A DNA stretch of 64,000 nt from Agrobacterium vitis (GTDB lineage: Bacteria > Pseudomonadota > Alphaproteobacteria > Rhizobiales > Rhizobiaceae), in contig NZ_AP023273.1 in the NCBI RefSeq assembly GCF_013426735.1, positions 186,001-250,000 of the forward strand, in the 5' to 3' direction. Below the pieces are notes generated by a model. That model was not told where the DNA came from. It saw nothing but the letters and a program-made list of their open reading frames with translations, and did no database searches. A program made the translations under genes and the position numbers. Numbering within the stretch: position 1 is the stretch's first letter; the number at the start of each line of letters is the position of its first letter. Of this stretch, positions 18,159 through 27,505 are shown in pieces.

Positions 18159-21100
18159 ATGACGCAATCACATTCTGCCGAACAACAAGACACCGCCCGG
18201 GATTCTTTCGCTCCCAGAGCACCAAAGATTTATTACGTCCATCCGCTGCTGCTGAAAGGCATGTCGGACTGGAACACCCTGTTTGAGCATGTCCGAGGAC
18301 TCGGCTTTGATACGGTACTCAGTGCGCCGCCATTTTCGCGTGCATGGGGTGCGAGCCTATTCATATCCAAATCCTTCGACACTTTCGACCCCGCCCTGAA
18401 CCTCCCAGGCAGCAGCGATGATCGCTTGCGAGAGTTAACCGAGGCCGCCCGGGCGCATGGCCTGGACTTGATGCTCGATCTGGTGATTGACCGGATTGCG
18501 ACGGAAACACCGCCCGGGCAGGTTGCCGATCCAAGGATTTCTCCTTTTCATTCCGGTAGCCGCCCCGTTGATTTTACCAATAACGATGAAGCAACTCATC
18601 TGCTGGGTGAATGGCGCACGCGCATTGCACGGTTTACTGCTGCTGGCGTGGCTGGTTTCCGCTGTATCGGCATCGATGCCGCGCCCGCGTCCTTCTGGCG
18701 CGACCTGATTGCAGCCGGTCCATCGGCCCGGTTCTTCGCCTGGACGCCGGGTACGAGTTTCGAAGCGCGACGGGCCTTGCAAGGCACAGGCTTTGACGGC
18801 TGTTTCTCATCCTTTGCCTGGTGGAATCTAGAGGAGCCATGGTTTGCGGAGGAATACGCGCTGCAACGCGCCCTCGGCATTCAGATTGCTTTTCCCGAAG
18901 CCCCTTTTGCCCGGCGGATCGCCCACGGCACAGAAAGCCGTGAGATCATTGAGCGAAAGGCGATCCGCGCCCTGAACCTTGCCGCAGCGTTCGGCCCGTT
19001 GATGGTGCCGATGGGTTTCGAATTCGGGGTGAGCACGCCGCTCGATCCCATGCATGGCGATGGCCAAGGTATCAGGGGCCTGAAAGACCAGGGCAGTTTT
19101 GATCTGTCCGCCAGCATCCGCGCCCTCAATGATCAAGCCGGACAACGGCAGGTTTTTCTCGGAAAACCTTTGCGGATCGTTGCCAAAGCCGGTTCACCGG
19201 CTTGCGCTCTGGTCCAATCCGACCAGGAAGACCTTCGGTCGTCGCAGCGCATTCGGATCGTCGCCTTCAATCGCGATTTACGCACATCAGCGACCCTACC
19301 GCTCCATGCGCTGCACGAACTCGCCTCCGGCTTCCTGCCACTGAAGCTCGACCAAGGCCAAGCGCCGTCCGCGATCCTGGAAACAGGAAAAATCGGCCCG
19401 GGCGGGCTCTGCCTGCTCACCGGCGCACGGGCAGATGCCATCGTGTTCGAGCCTGCAACGACGGCAGGCGATGCCGCCGCCGCTCCCCGTCTGGCGATTG
19501 AAAATATCCAGCCCTCCGTGGATGACGGGCGTTTTCCCATCAAGCGCATTGTCGGCGACCGGATCACGGTTGAGGCCGATATTTTTGGGGATGGTCATGA
19601 CCCGCTGTCTGCTGCCGTACTCTGGCGGCCCTGCGATCGGGATGACTGGACCGAAATCCGCATGGAACTGGTCGAAAACGACCGGTGGCGGGGTGAGTTT
19701 TCGTTGTCACGGCTCGGGCGGCATGAGTTTGTCGTCGAGGCCTGGCGCAATCCATTTGCTATTTTTCACTACGAGCTTTCCAAGAAGCATGAGGCACGGC
19801 TGGATCTGAAGCTGGAATTGCAGGAGGGCATCGCCCTTGTGCGAAAGGCTTTGGCAAGAGCCGATGGCCAACTGGCTTCAGAACTCGAACAACTAATCGC
19901 TCGTCTGGAACAGACCCCGGAACAGCAACGCGCCGACCTGTTGCTGCAAGCCGACACGTTCGCATTGATGGACCGCGCCGATGCCAGGCCTTTCCGGTTG
20001 CGCTCGCAGCCACTCCCTGTCGATGCGGAGCGGCTGGAGGCGGGTTTTGCCAGCTGGTACCAGCTTTTCCCCCGCTCACAAAGCGGCGACAAGGACCGTC
20101 ACGGCACATTCGCCGATATCATCAAGCGCTTGCCGGCCATTCGTGCCATGGGTTTCGACGTGGTCTATTTCCCGCCGATCCACCCCATCGGCACGACCAA
20201 CCGCAAGGGCCGCAACAATAGCCTGAAGGCAGGGCCGAACGATCCCGGCAGCCCCTATGCCATCGGCTCGCCGGATGGTGGCCATGACGCCATTCATCCA
20301 CAGCTCGGCACATTTGAGGATTTCAGAACACTGGTTGCCGCTGCGCGCGATGAAGGGTTGGAGATTGCGCTCGATCTCGCCATCCAGGCCTCACCCGATC
20401 ACCCATGGCTGACGCAGCATCCCGGCTGGTTCGATTGGCGTCCGGATGGCACGATCCGCTATGCGGAAAACCCGCCGAAGAAATACGAGGATATCGTCAA
20501 CGTCGATTTCTATGCCAAGGACGCTGTTCCCGCGCTTTGGCAGGCCTTGCGCGACATTGTCGATATGTGGGTCGGTGAAGGCGTCAAACTGTTTCGCGTC
20601 GATAATCCGCACACCAAGCCGTTTCCGTTTTGGGAGTGGCTGATCGGCGATATCCGCGCCCGCCACCCGGAGGTGGTCTTCCTGTCGGAAGCCTTTACCA
20701 AGCCAAAGGTGATGTACAGGCTTGCCAAGATCGGCTTTTCGCAATCCTACACCTATTTCACCTGGCGCAATCTGCGGTGGGAACTTGAGCAATATATGCT
20801 CGAGCTGACGACGCAAGCGCCGAAGGAATTCTTCAGGCCGCATTTCTTCGTCAACACCCATGATATCAACCCGGATTTTCTGCAGAACGCGCCGCGCTCG
20901 GCGTTTCTGATCCGGGCGGGCCTGGCTGCGACACTTTCCGGGCTTTGGGGCGTCTATAACGGTTTTGAACTGTGCGAAGGCCGCCCGGATGCCAAGCGCA
21001 AGGAATATGCCGACAGCGAAAAATACGAGATCACCGCCTGGGATTGGGACCGGCCCGGCAATATCATTGCCGAGATTGCCATGCTGAACCGCATTCGCAC

Positions 21101-21407
21101 CGAAAACGCGGCGCTGCATTCCCATCTCGGCCTGACGCTGCTGCCCTCTTCCAACGACCAGGTGATGTTTTTCGAAAAGGCCAGTCCGGGCCGCGAAAAC
21201 GTCTTGCTCGTGGCAGTCAGCCTCGACCCGCACAATGACCAGACCAGCTCAATCGAGCTGCCTTTGTGGCGCTGGGGCCTGCCCGATAGCGGCAGTCTCG
21301 CGCTCGAGGATCTGGTGACAATGAGAAAATTCACGTGGACAGGCAAATGGCAGACGGTCGGCTTCAACCCGCATGTCCTGCCGTTCAGCATTTACCGCGT
21401 CAGGTGA
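18159..21407 (+). CDS. glgE: Alpha-1,4-glucan:maltose-1-phosphate maltosyltransferase with extra N-terminal GH13-like domain
   Basis: This 1082-residue protein extends alpha-glucans using maltose-1-phosphate. The true GlgE part begins near residue 450. It has YFPPIHPIGTTNRKG, the nucleophile motif FRVDNPHTKP (Asp815), the acid FLSEAFTKPK (Glu844), and HDINPDF (Asp902). The first ~430 residues form a second GH13-like unit (YYVHPLLLKGMSDW onward). In it the nucleophile region reads AGFRCIGIDAAP, with no Asp at the expected position, and no acid is recognisable, so it looks inactive. The start at 18159 has an SD-like GGTGG; an upstream in-frame ATG at 18096 is less likely. It is the first gene of the operon with treS 11 bp downstream. 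Confidence 0.94.
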   Translation: MTQSHSAEQQDTARDSFAPRAPKIYYVHPLLLKGMSDWNTLFEHVRGLGFDTVLSAPPFSRAWGASLFISKSFDTFDPALNLPGSSDDRLRELTEAARAHGLDLMLDLVIDRIATETPPGQVADPRISPFHSGSRPVDFTNNDEATHLLGEWRTRIARFTAAGVAGFRCIGIDAAPASFWRDLIAAGPSARFFAWTPGTSFEARRALQGTGFDGCFSSFAWWNLEEPWFAEEYALQRALGIQIAFPEAPFARRIAHGTESREIIERKAIRALNLAAAFGPLMVPMGFEFGVSTPLDPMHGDGQGIRGLKDQGSFDLSASIRALNDQAGQRQVFLGKPLRIVAKAGSPACALVQSDQEDLRSSQRIRIVAFNRDLRTSATLPLHALHELASGFLPLKLDQGQAPSAILETGKIGPGGLCLLTGARADAIVFEPATTAGDAAAAPRLAIENIQPSVDDGRFPIKRIVGDRITVEADIFGDGHDPLSAAVLWRPCDRDDWTEIRMELVENDRWRGEFSLSRLGRHEFVVEAWRNPFAIFHYELSKKHEARLDLKLELQEGIALVRKALARADGQLASELEQLIARLEQTPEQQRADLLLQADTFALMDRADARPFRLRSQPLPVDAERLEAGFASWYQLFPRSQSGDKDRHGTFADIIKRLPAIRAMGFDVVYFPPIHPIGTTNRKGRNNSLKAGPNDPGSPYAIGSPDGGHDAIHPQLGTFEDFRTLVAAARDEGLEIALDLAIQASPDHPWLTQHPGWFDWRPDGTIRYAENPPKKYEDIVNVDFYAKDAVPALWQALRDIVDMWVGEGVKLFRVDNPHTKPFPFWEWLIGDIRARHPEVVFLSEAFTKPKVMYRLAKIGFSQSYTYFTWRNLRWELEQYMLELTTQAPKEFFRPHFFVNTHDINPDFLQNAPRSAFLIRAGLAATLSGLWGVYNGFELCEGRPDAKRKEYADSEKYEITAWDWDRPGNIIAEIAMLNRIRTENAALHSHLGLTLLPSSNDQVMFFEKASPGRENVLLVAVSLDPHNDQTSSIELPLWRWGLPDSGSLALEDLVTMRKFTWTGKWQTVGFNPHVLPFSIYRVR

Positions 21408-21418
21408 GGAGATTTCCA

Positions 21419-24400
21419 ATGGAACAGCAACAGCAGCAGGCCGAGACAGACCCGCTTTGGTATAAGGATGCAATTATCTATCAATTGCATATCAAGTCCT
21501 TTTACGATGGCAACGGCGATGGGATCGGCGACTTCAAGGGCTTGACGGAAAAGCTCGACCATATCGCCTCGCTTGGCATTACCGCCATCTGGGTTTTGCC
21601 GTTCTTTCCCTCGCCCCGGCGAGATGATGGCTATGACATTGCCGATTACGGCAATGTCAGCCCGGACTATGGCACGATGGACGATTTTCGGGCCTTCGTG
21701 GATGCCGCCCATGCCCGTGACATGCGCGTCATCATCGAATTGGTGATCAACCACACATCCGATCAGCATCCCTGGTTTGAGCGCGCCCGCAATGCGCCCG
21801 CCGGTTCGCCGGAACGGGATTTCTATGTCTGGTCAGACACCGATCAGAAATTTCCGGAAACCCGGATCATCTTTCTCGATACGGAAAAATCCAACTGGAC
21901 CTGGGACCCGGTGGCTGGCGCCTACTACTGGCACCGCTTCTATTCCCATCAGCCGGATTTGAACTTCGACAATCCGGCTGTGCTGGACGAGTTGATCACG
22001 GTTATGCGCTTCTGGCTCGATACCGGCATTGATGCCTTCCGGCTCGACGCCATTCCCTACCTTGTCGAGCGCGAGGGGACCAATAACGAGAACCTGCCGG
22101 AAACCCATGCGATCCTGAAGAAGATCCGCGCGGCAATGGACGAAGGTCATCCAGGCAAGATGCTGTTGGCCGAGGCCAATCAATGGCCTGAAGATACCCA
22201 GGAATATTTCGGCGACGGTGACGAATGTCATATGGCCTTCCACTTCCCGCTGATGCCGCGCATGTATATGGCGATTGCCAAGGAGGATCGTTTTCCGATC
22301 ACCGACATCATGCGGCAAACCCCTGAGATCCCCGATAATTGCCAATGGGCAATTTTCCTGCGCAATCACGACGAACTGACGCTGGAAATGGTCACAGACG
22401 CCGAGCGGGACTATCTGTGGAATACCTATGCCGCTGACCGCCGGGCGCGGATCAATCTCGGTATCCGCAGGCGTCTCGCACCACTGATGGAACGCGACCG
22501 CCGCCGCATCGAGTTGATGAACGCGCTGCTTCTGTCGATGCGCGGCACGCCGGTGATCTATTACGGCGACGAGATTGGTATGGGCGATAATATATATCTC
22601 GGTGACAGAGACGGGGTGCGCACACCGATGCAATGGTCCCCAGATCGCAATGGCGGGTTTTCCCGCGCCGACCCGGCCCGTCTGGTCCTGCCGCCGCTGA
22701 TGGACCCTCTCTACGGCTATGAGGCAGTCAATGTTGAAGCACAGTCGGCTGACGCCCATTCTCTGCTGAACTGGAGCCGCCATATGCTGGCGCTCCGGCG
22801 TAAATTTACCGCGTTCGGACGCGGCACATTGCGGTTCCTGTCACCGGCCAACCGCAAGATCATCGCCTATCTGCGCGAATATGAGGGCGAAGTGCTGCTG
22901 TGCGTCGCCAATTTGTCGCGCCTGCCGCAGGCGGTCGAGCTGGATCTGTCCGAATTTGAAAAGCGGATTCCCATCGAACTGACTGGCATGTCGGCCTTTC
23001 CCCCAATCGGCCAGCTGACCTACCTGCTGACCCTGCCACCCTATGGTTTCTTCTGGTTCAAGCTGTCGGGCGAGACGGATGCGGATGGGCCAACCTGGCG
23101 CACCGAACCGCCAGAGCAATTGCCGGATTTTGTCACCATCGTCATGCGGCGCGAACTGCCGCAATTGCTGGACGAGGCAACCATCCAGAACACGATTTCG
23201 CGTGAAATCCTGCCTTCCTATCTTGCCAAGCGCCGCTGGTTTGCCTCCAAGGGCGAAAGGGTGAAGCGTGCCTCGCTGATCTCGACCATTCCGATGCCCT
23301 TCGGCAATGACCTGCTGCTGGGTGAGTTGGAAACCGAGTTGGAAGATCGTATTGAACGGTATTTTCTACCGTTCGCCATCGCCTGGGACGATGAAAACCC
23401 CCATGCGCTTGCCCAGCAATTGGCCTTTGCAAGAGTGCGCAAAGGACGGCGGGTGGGCTTTCTGACAGATGGCTTTGCCATGCAAAGCATGGCGCGTGGC
23501 GTCATCAGGGCTTTGCGCGAACGCTCCAGCATTTCCAGTAAAAGCGGCTCCATCGATTTCATCGGTACCGAGCAACTCGACGGCATGGACCTGTCTGAAG
23601 ACATGCAGGTCAAATGGCTCTCGGCTGAACAATCCAACAGCTCGTTGATCATCGGCGATATGGCGATGATCAAGCTCATCCGTCATATCCATCAGGGCAT
23701 CCACCCGGAAGTGGAAATGACCCGCCACCTGACGCGGCTTGGCTATGCCAACACTGCCCCGCTGCTGGGAGAGGTTGTCAGGGTTTCACCTGAAGATGAG
23801 CGCTCGACATTGATCATCATCCAGGGCGCCATCCGCAATCAAGGCGATGCCTGGACCTGGATGCTCGACACGCTCAGGCAAACGCTCGAACAAAGCATGG
23901 TTGCCGGTCAGGATGACGATGCCGAGCAAGAGCGGTTCAACCCGCTGTTCAATCAGGCCGCTGTGATCGGCAAACGGCTTGGCGAGTTGCATGTGGCACT
24001 GGCAAAGCCGACAGACGACCCGGCTTTCGCGCCGGTCGCAATGAGTGATGAGGATGTCTCCGTTTGGGCGCGTTCAGTCATGGCTCGCGTTGCCGACTGC
24101 CTGGACAGGGTGTCTGAGATGAGCCATCGCAGCGACAGTGATGGTCTCGACACTGAAACTATCAGGGTCAGCGCCATGCTGGCCGACCGCCGGGAACAGA
24201 TCTTGAGCGCGGTTGGTACGCTGGCCGGTGTTGCCAGGGACACACTGATGATCCGCAACCACGGCGATTTCCATCTGGGCCAGATCCTGGTTGCCGAAGA
24301 CGATGTCTATATCATTGATTTCGAAGGTGAACCGGCCCGCCCGCTCGCAGAACGGCGAGCAAAAACCAATCCGCTGCGCGATGTGGCCGGGCTGATCCGG

Positions 24401-24721
24401 TCCCTGAGCTATCTTGCCGCCTCGGCAGATACAGGTCGCGAGATCGTCGTTCAAGGCGACAGCGCAGCAAGAGCTGCGCTGGTCGAAGCCTTTCGCAAGA
24501 AGGCCGAGACGTATTTCCTCGACAGTTATTTCGCGGCGGTCGATGTGGAACCCGCGCTGGCTATGGATTCTGAAAAGCGTCGCAAAGTCCTCGACCTGTT
24601 CCTGCTGGAAAAGGCCGCCTATGAAATCGGCTATGAAGCCAGCAATCGGCCCGGCTGGATCGCCATTCCACTCGCTGGCTTTGCCGATATTGCCGCACGG
24701 CTGACGGAGAATTCCCTATGA
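21419..24721 (+). CDS. treS: Trehalose synthase-maltokinase fusion (TreS-Mak)
   Basis: This 1100-residue bifunctional enzyme has an N-terminal GH13 isomerase that interconverts trehalose and maltose (about residues 12-560). Its catalytic residues are Asp210 (FRLDAIPYL), Glu252 ([11 protein letters not shown]) and Asp318 ([10 protein letters not shown]). The C-terminal maltokinase (about 590-1095) phosphorylates maltose; it shows [12 protein letters not shown] and [12 protein letters not shown], the kinase-like catalytic and metal motifs. The ATG at 21419 has a GGAG SD 9 nt upstream. It lies between glgE and glgB, and its TGA overlaps the glgB ATG by 4 bp. Together the three convert trehalose to branched glucan. 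Confidence 0.95.
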   Translation: MEQQQQQAETDPLWYKDAIIYQLHIKSFYDGNGDGIGDFKGLTEKLDHIASLGITAIWVLPFFPSPRRDDGYDIADYGNVSPDYGTMDDFRAFVDAAHARDMRVIIELVINHTSDQHPWFERARNAPAGSPERDFYVWSDTDQKFPETRIIFLDTEKSNWTWDPVAGAYYWHRFYSHQPDLNFDNPAVLDELITVMRFWLDTGIDAFRLDAIPYLVEREGTNNENLPETHAILKKIRAAMDEGHPGKMLLAEANQWPEDTQEYFGDGDECHMAFHFPLMPRMYMAIAKEDRFPITDIMRQTPEIPDNCQWAIFLRNHDELTLEMVTDAERDYLWNTYAADRRARINLGIRRRLAPLMERDRRRIELMNALLLSMRGTPVIYYGDEIGMGDNIYLGDRDGVRTPMQWSPDRNGGFSRADPARLVLPPLMDPLYGYEAVNVEAQSADAHSLLNWSRHMLALRRKFTAFGRGTLRFLSPANRKIIAYLREYEGEVLLCVANLSRLPQAVELDLSEFEKRIPIELTGMSAFPPIGQLTYLLTLPPYGFFWFKLSGETDADGPTWRTEPPEQLPDFVTIVMRRELPQLLDEATIQNTISREILPSYLAKRRWFASKGERVKRASLISTIPMPFGNDLLLGELETELEDRIERYFLPFAIAWDDENPHALAQQLAFARVRKGRRVGFLTDGFAMQSMARGVIRALRERSSISSKSGSIDFIGTEQLDGMDLSEDMQVKWLSAEQSNSSLIIGDMAMIKLIRHIHQGIHPEVEMTRHLTRLGYANTAPLLGEVVRVSPEDERSTLIIIQGAIRNQGDAWTWMLDTLRQTLEQSMVAGQDDDAEQERFNPLFNQAAVIGKRLGELHVALAKPTDDPAFAPVAMSDEDVSVWARSVMARVADCLDRVSEMSHRSDSDGLDTETIRVSAMLADRREQILSAVGTLAGVARDTLMIRNHGDFHLGQILVAEDDVYIIDFEGEPARPLAERRAKTNPLRDVAGLIRSLSYLAASADTGREIVVQGDSAARAALVEAFRKKAETYFLDSYFAAVDVEPALAMDSEKRRKVLDLFLLEKAAYEIGYEASNRPGWIAIPLAGFADIAARLTENSL

Positions 24722-26925
24722 CGATTGCCACGAGCGACTTGCTATCCGGCATCGATGCCCAGGCGGTTCAAGCCCTGATCGACGGCAGGCACGGCGATCC
24801 CTTTTCCATTCTGGGACCGCATCGGGCGGATGGAGAAACGGTGGTCCGGGCGATTTTTCCGGGTGCGCTCGGCGTGGAAATGCTCGACAGAAACAGCAAT
24901 GCCCCGGTAGGCCGGCTGAACCTGGTGCATCCGGGTGGCCTGTTTGCGGGAGAGCTTCGCTCCTCCTCGCGCTACCGGTTTCGGATCGAATGGCAGGGCG
25001 CAGTGCAGATTGCCGAAGACCCCTATGCCTTCGGCCTACTGCTGGGCGATATGGACCTGCATTTGATCGCCGAAGCCACCCATTACGATCTCGCCCGCAC
25101 GCTGGGCGCCAACCCGAGAGAGATGGACGGGGTGGCAGGGGTAGGCTTTGCCGTTTGGGCGCCAACCGCACAGCGCGTCTCGGTGGTGGGTGATTTCAAT
25201 TCCTGGGATGGGCGGCGCAACCCGATGCGCCTGCGCCAATCCGGCGGCATCTGGGAATTGTTCGTTCCGGGCCTCGGCCCCGGCGAGCGGTACAAATATG
25301 AATTGATCGACGCGCAAGGCAATGTCCTGCCGCAAAAGGCCGACCCGGTCGCCAAAGCCAGCGAAGCGGCACCGGGAACGGCATCCATCGTCGCGTCAAA
25401 CACACCTTTCGCCTGGACGGACCAGGCCTGGATGACCCGGCAGAACGCCGATTCCGCCGCGCGTGAGCCGATCTCTATCTATGAAGTGCATCTCGGCTCA
25501 TGGCTGCGGATCTCTGAAGATGGCAATCGCTGGCTCGACTGGGTGGAACTGAGCCAGCGGCTGGTGCCCTATGTCAAATCGATGAATTTCACCCATATCG
25601 AATTGCTACCGATCACCGAACATCCGTTTGGCGGCTCCTGGGGTTATCAGCCGCTTGGCCTGTTTTCCCCCACCGGACGCTATGGCACGCCGGAGGATTT
25701 GGCCTATTTCATCGACCGCTGCCATGCGAGCGGTGTCGGCGTCCTTCTCGATTGGGTACCAGCCCATTTTCCAACCGATGTCTGGGGCCTGGCGCGCTTC
25801 GATGGTAGCGCGCTTTATGAGCATGAAGATCCGCGCGAGGGCTTTCATCGGGACTGGAACACGCTGATCTACAATCTCGGTCGCAAGGAGGTGAAGGGCT
25901 TTCTGATTGCCAGCGCCTTCGAGTGGTTGGAGCATTTTCATATCGACGGCCTGCGGGTCGATGCTGTCGCCTCAATGCTGTACCGCGACTATAGCCGCAA
26001 TGACGGCGAATGGATTCCCAATCAATTCGGCGGACGGGAAAACCTCGAATCCGTCGAATTCTTCAAGCATTTGAACAGCGTCGTTCACAGCCGTTGCCCG
26101 CATGCGCTAATGATTGCCGAGGAATCAACCGCCTGGCCCGGCGTGACCAAATCACCGGAAGATGGCGGCCTTGGCTTCGATTTCAAATGGAACATGGGCT
26201 GGATGCACGACAGCCTGTCCTACATCGAAGAAGATCCGGTCTATCGCAAATATCATCACGGCACGATGACCTTCAGCATGATCTATCAATATTCCGAGCG
26301 GTTTGTACTGCCGCTTTCCCATGATGAGGTCGTGCATGGCAAAGGCTCGTTGCTGGGGAAAATGCCCGGCGATCACTGGCAGAAGCTTGCCAATCTCAGG
26401 GCCTATTATGGGTTCATGTGGGCGCATCCCGGCAAAAAACTGGTTTTCATGGGCTGCGAGATCGGCCAGGATATCGAGTGGAACCACGATCAATCGATAT
26501 CCTGGGATTTGCTGGACCGACCGGATCACGCTGGCATACAGAAACTGGTCGCCAAGCTGAACACACTGTATCAGCAGGAAAAGGCCCTGCAATTCAGCGA
26601 TCTCGACCCATCAGGATTTGAATGGGCGATTGCCGACGATGCCGAAAATTCGGTCATTGCCATGCTGCGCTATGACGAGAACCGTGAGAGCTGCATTCTG
26701 GCGATTTCGAATTTCACCCCGATCTTGCGTCATGACTACCGTGTCGGCGTGCCAAGGCAGGGTCGCTGGATTGAAATCCTCAACAGCGATGCAAATGAGT
26801 TTGGAGGATCAGGACAAGGCAAGGGTGACGTCTCAGCAGAGCCTCATCCGGCACATGGCAGGGAATTTTCGATAAACCTAGCCCTGCCACCGCTGGCGAC
26901 ACTCTATCTGAAATGGGTGGCCTAG
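24718..26925 (+). CDS. glgB: 1,4-alpha-glucan branching enzyme, GH13
   Basis: This 735-residue enzyme makes alpha-1,6 branches in glucan. It has an N-terminal CBM48-type part ([23 protein letters not shown] near 140-165). The GH13 core carries nucleophile Asp415 ([17 protein letters not shown]), acid Glu at AEES (about 468) and stabiliser Asp536 ([13 protein letters not shown]). Length is standard for GlgB. The start overlaps the treS stop (ATGA), implying coupling. It is the last gene of the operon and is followed by two hairpins, one of which can serve as terminator. Confidence 0.97.
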   Translation: MTIATSDLLSGIDAQAVQALIDGRHGDPFSILGPHRADGETVVRAIFPGALGVEMLDRNSNAPVGRLNLVHPGGLFAGELRSSSRYRFRIEWQGAVQIAEDPYAFGLLLGDMDLHLIAEATHYDLARTLGANPREMDGVAGVGFAVWAPTAQRVSVVGDFNSWDGRRNPMRLRQSGGIWELFVPGLGPGERYKYELIDAQGNVLPQKADPVAKASEAAPGTASIVASNTPFAWTDQAWMTRQNADSAAREPISIYEVHLGSWLRISEDGNRWLDWVELSQRLVPYVKSMNFTHIELLPITEHPFGGSWGYQPLGLFSPTGRYGTPEDLAYFIDRCHASGVGVLLDWVPAHFPTDVWGLARFDGSALYEHEDPREGFHRDWNTLIYNLGRKEVKGFLIASAFEWLEHFHIDGLRVDAVASMLYRDYSRNDGEWIPNQFGGRENLESVEFFKHLNSVVHSRCPHALMIAEESTAWPGVTKSPEDGGLGFDFKWNMGWMHDSLSYIEEDPVYRKYHHGTMTFSMIYQYSERFVLPLSHDEVVHGKGSLLGKMPGDHWQKLANLRAYYGFMWAHPGKKLVFMGCEIGQDIEWNHDQSISWDLLDRPDHAGIQKLVAKLNTLYQQEKALQFSDLDPSGFEWAIADDAENSVIAMLRYDENRESCILAISNFTPILRHDYRVGVPRQGRWIEILNSDANEFGGSGQGKGDVSAEPHPAHGREFSINLALPPLATLYLKWVA

Positions 26926-26935
26926 AGCATCGGAC

Positions 26936-26958
26936 CGAAAAGTGGGAACCGGTTTTCG
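26936..26958. repeat. Small hairpin repeat, copy B
   Basis: CGAAAA (26936-26941) pairs with TTTTCG (26953-26958). Inside are a gt/gg mismatch, GG/CC and the loop gaa. It follows the glgB stop by 10 bp and has the same build as the copies at 16041 and 49190. Confidence 0.7.
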
Positions 26959-26985
26959 GATAAATCCGATGCGCAAACAAAAACT

Positions 26986-27008
26986 GAGAGCATCGGACCG
27001 ATGCTCTC
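26986..27008. terminator. Perfect 11-bp inverted repeat between glgB and the MerR gene
   Basis: GAGAGCATCGG (26986-26996) and CCGATGCTCTC (26998-27008) are exact complements around a single A. It lies between convergent genes and may end both transcripts. The same GCATCGG word also occurs at 26927-26933, making this part of a larger repeat mosaic. Confidence 0.55.
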
Positions 27009-27014
27009 GTGACA

Positions 27015-27434
27015 TCAATGCCGGTCATGGCGGCATTGATCGTGATCGGCCAGCACCTCAATCACCCGGCATTCGGCAATCGTGCCATGCGAACAGCCGG
27101 TGATCATCCGCTCCAGCTCGGTTTTCAATGCCTTTAGCCGGTCGATCCGTTCCTCGACATCGGCAAGCCGTTGTCTTGCAATCGAATCAGCCGGTGAGCA
27201 GGACTGACCCGGCTTATCCTGAAGGTCGAGCAGGGTGCGGATGGCATCGACCTCGAAGCCAAGCTCGCGGGCATGGCGAATGAAGGTCAGCCTCTGCAAA
27301 TGGGCAGCGCTGTAAAGCCTGCGGTTTCCATCGGTGCGCGGCGGCTGCGGCACAAGGCCGACCTGTTCGTAATACCGGATCGTCGCAACCTTGACGCCAC
27401 TGATCCGCGCCGCCTCGCCAATTGCAATAGTCAT
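27015..27434 (-). CDS. MerR-family heavy-metal-responsive regulator (ZntR/CadR/PbrR type)
   Basis: From the ATG at 27434 the protein is 139 residues. It has the N-terminal MerR helix-turn-helix (IGEAARISGVKVATIRYYEQVGL) and a dimerisation helix (RLADVEERIDRLKALKTELE). The C-terminal metal loop holds the Cys/His run CSHGTIAECR and the tail DHDQCRHDRH, with a further Cys near residue 79. These match the Zn/Cd/Pb-sensing subgroup. The frame is open further upstream but that part would cross the promoter. It is divergent from the metal ATPase, whose promoter has the 19-bp spacer that MerR proteins twist into register when metal binds. Confidence 0.92.
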   Translation of the reverse strand: MTIAIGEAARISGVKVATIRYYEQVGLVPQPPRTDGNRRLYSAAHLQRLTFIRHARELGFEVDAIRTLLDLQDKPGQSCSPADSIARQRLADVEERIDRLKALKTELERMITGCSHGTIAECRVIEVLADHDQCRHDRH

Positions 27435-27445
27435 CAATTTTGCCC

Positions 27446-27476
27446 TTGCTCCTCTAGTCACTAGAGAATGTAGGAT
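27446..27476 (+). promoter_or_regulatory. MerR-type promoter of the metal ATPase gene with 19-bp spacer and operator
   Basis: The -35 TTGCTC (27446-27451) and -10 TAGGAT (27471-27476) are separated by exactly 19 bp. The spacer holds the palindrome CTCTAGTCACTAGAG (27452-27466). This over-long spacer with a centred dyad is the hallmark of MerR-activated promoters. The ATPase ATG follows 29 bp downstream. Confidence 0.8.
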
Positions 27477-27505
27477 CGGTTCGACACAATGACAAGGACG
27501 AACCG

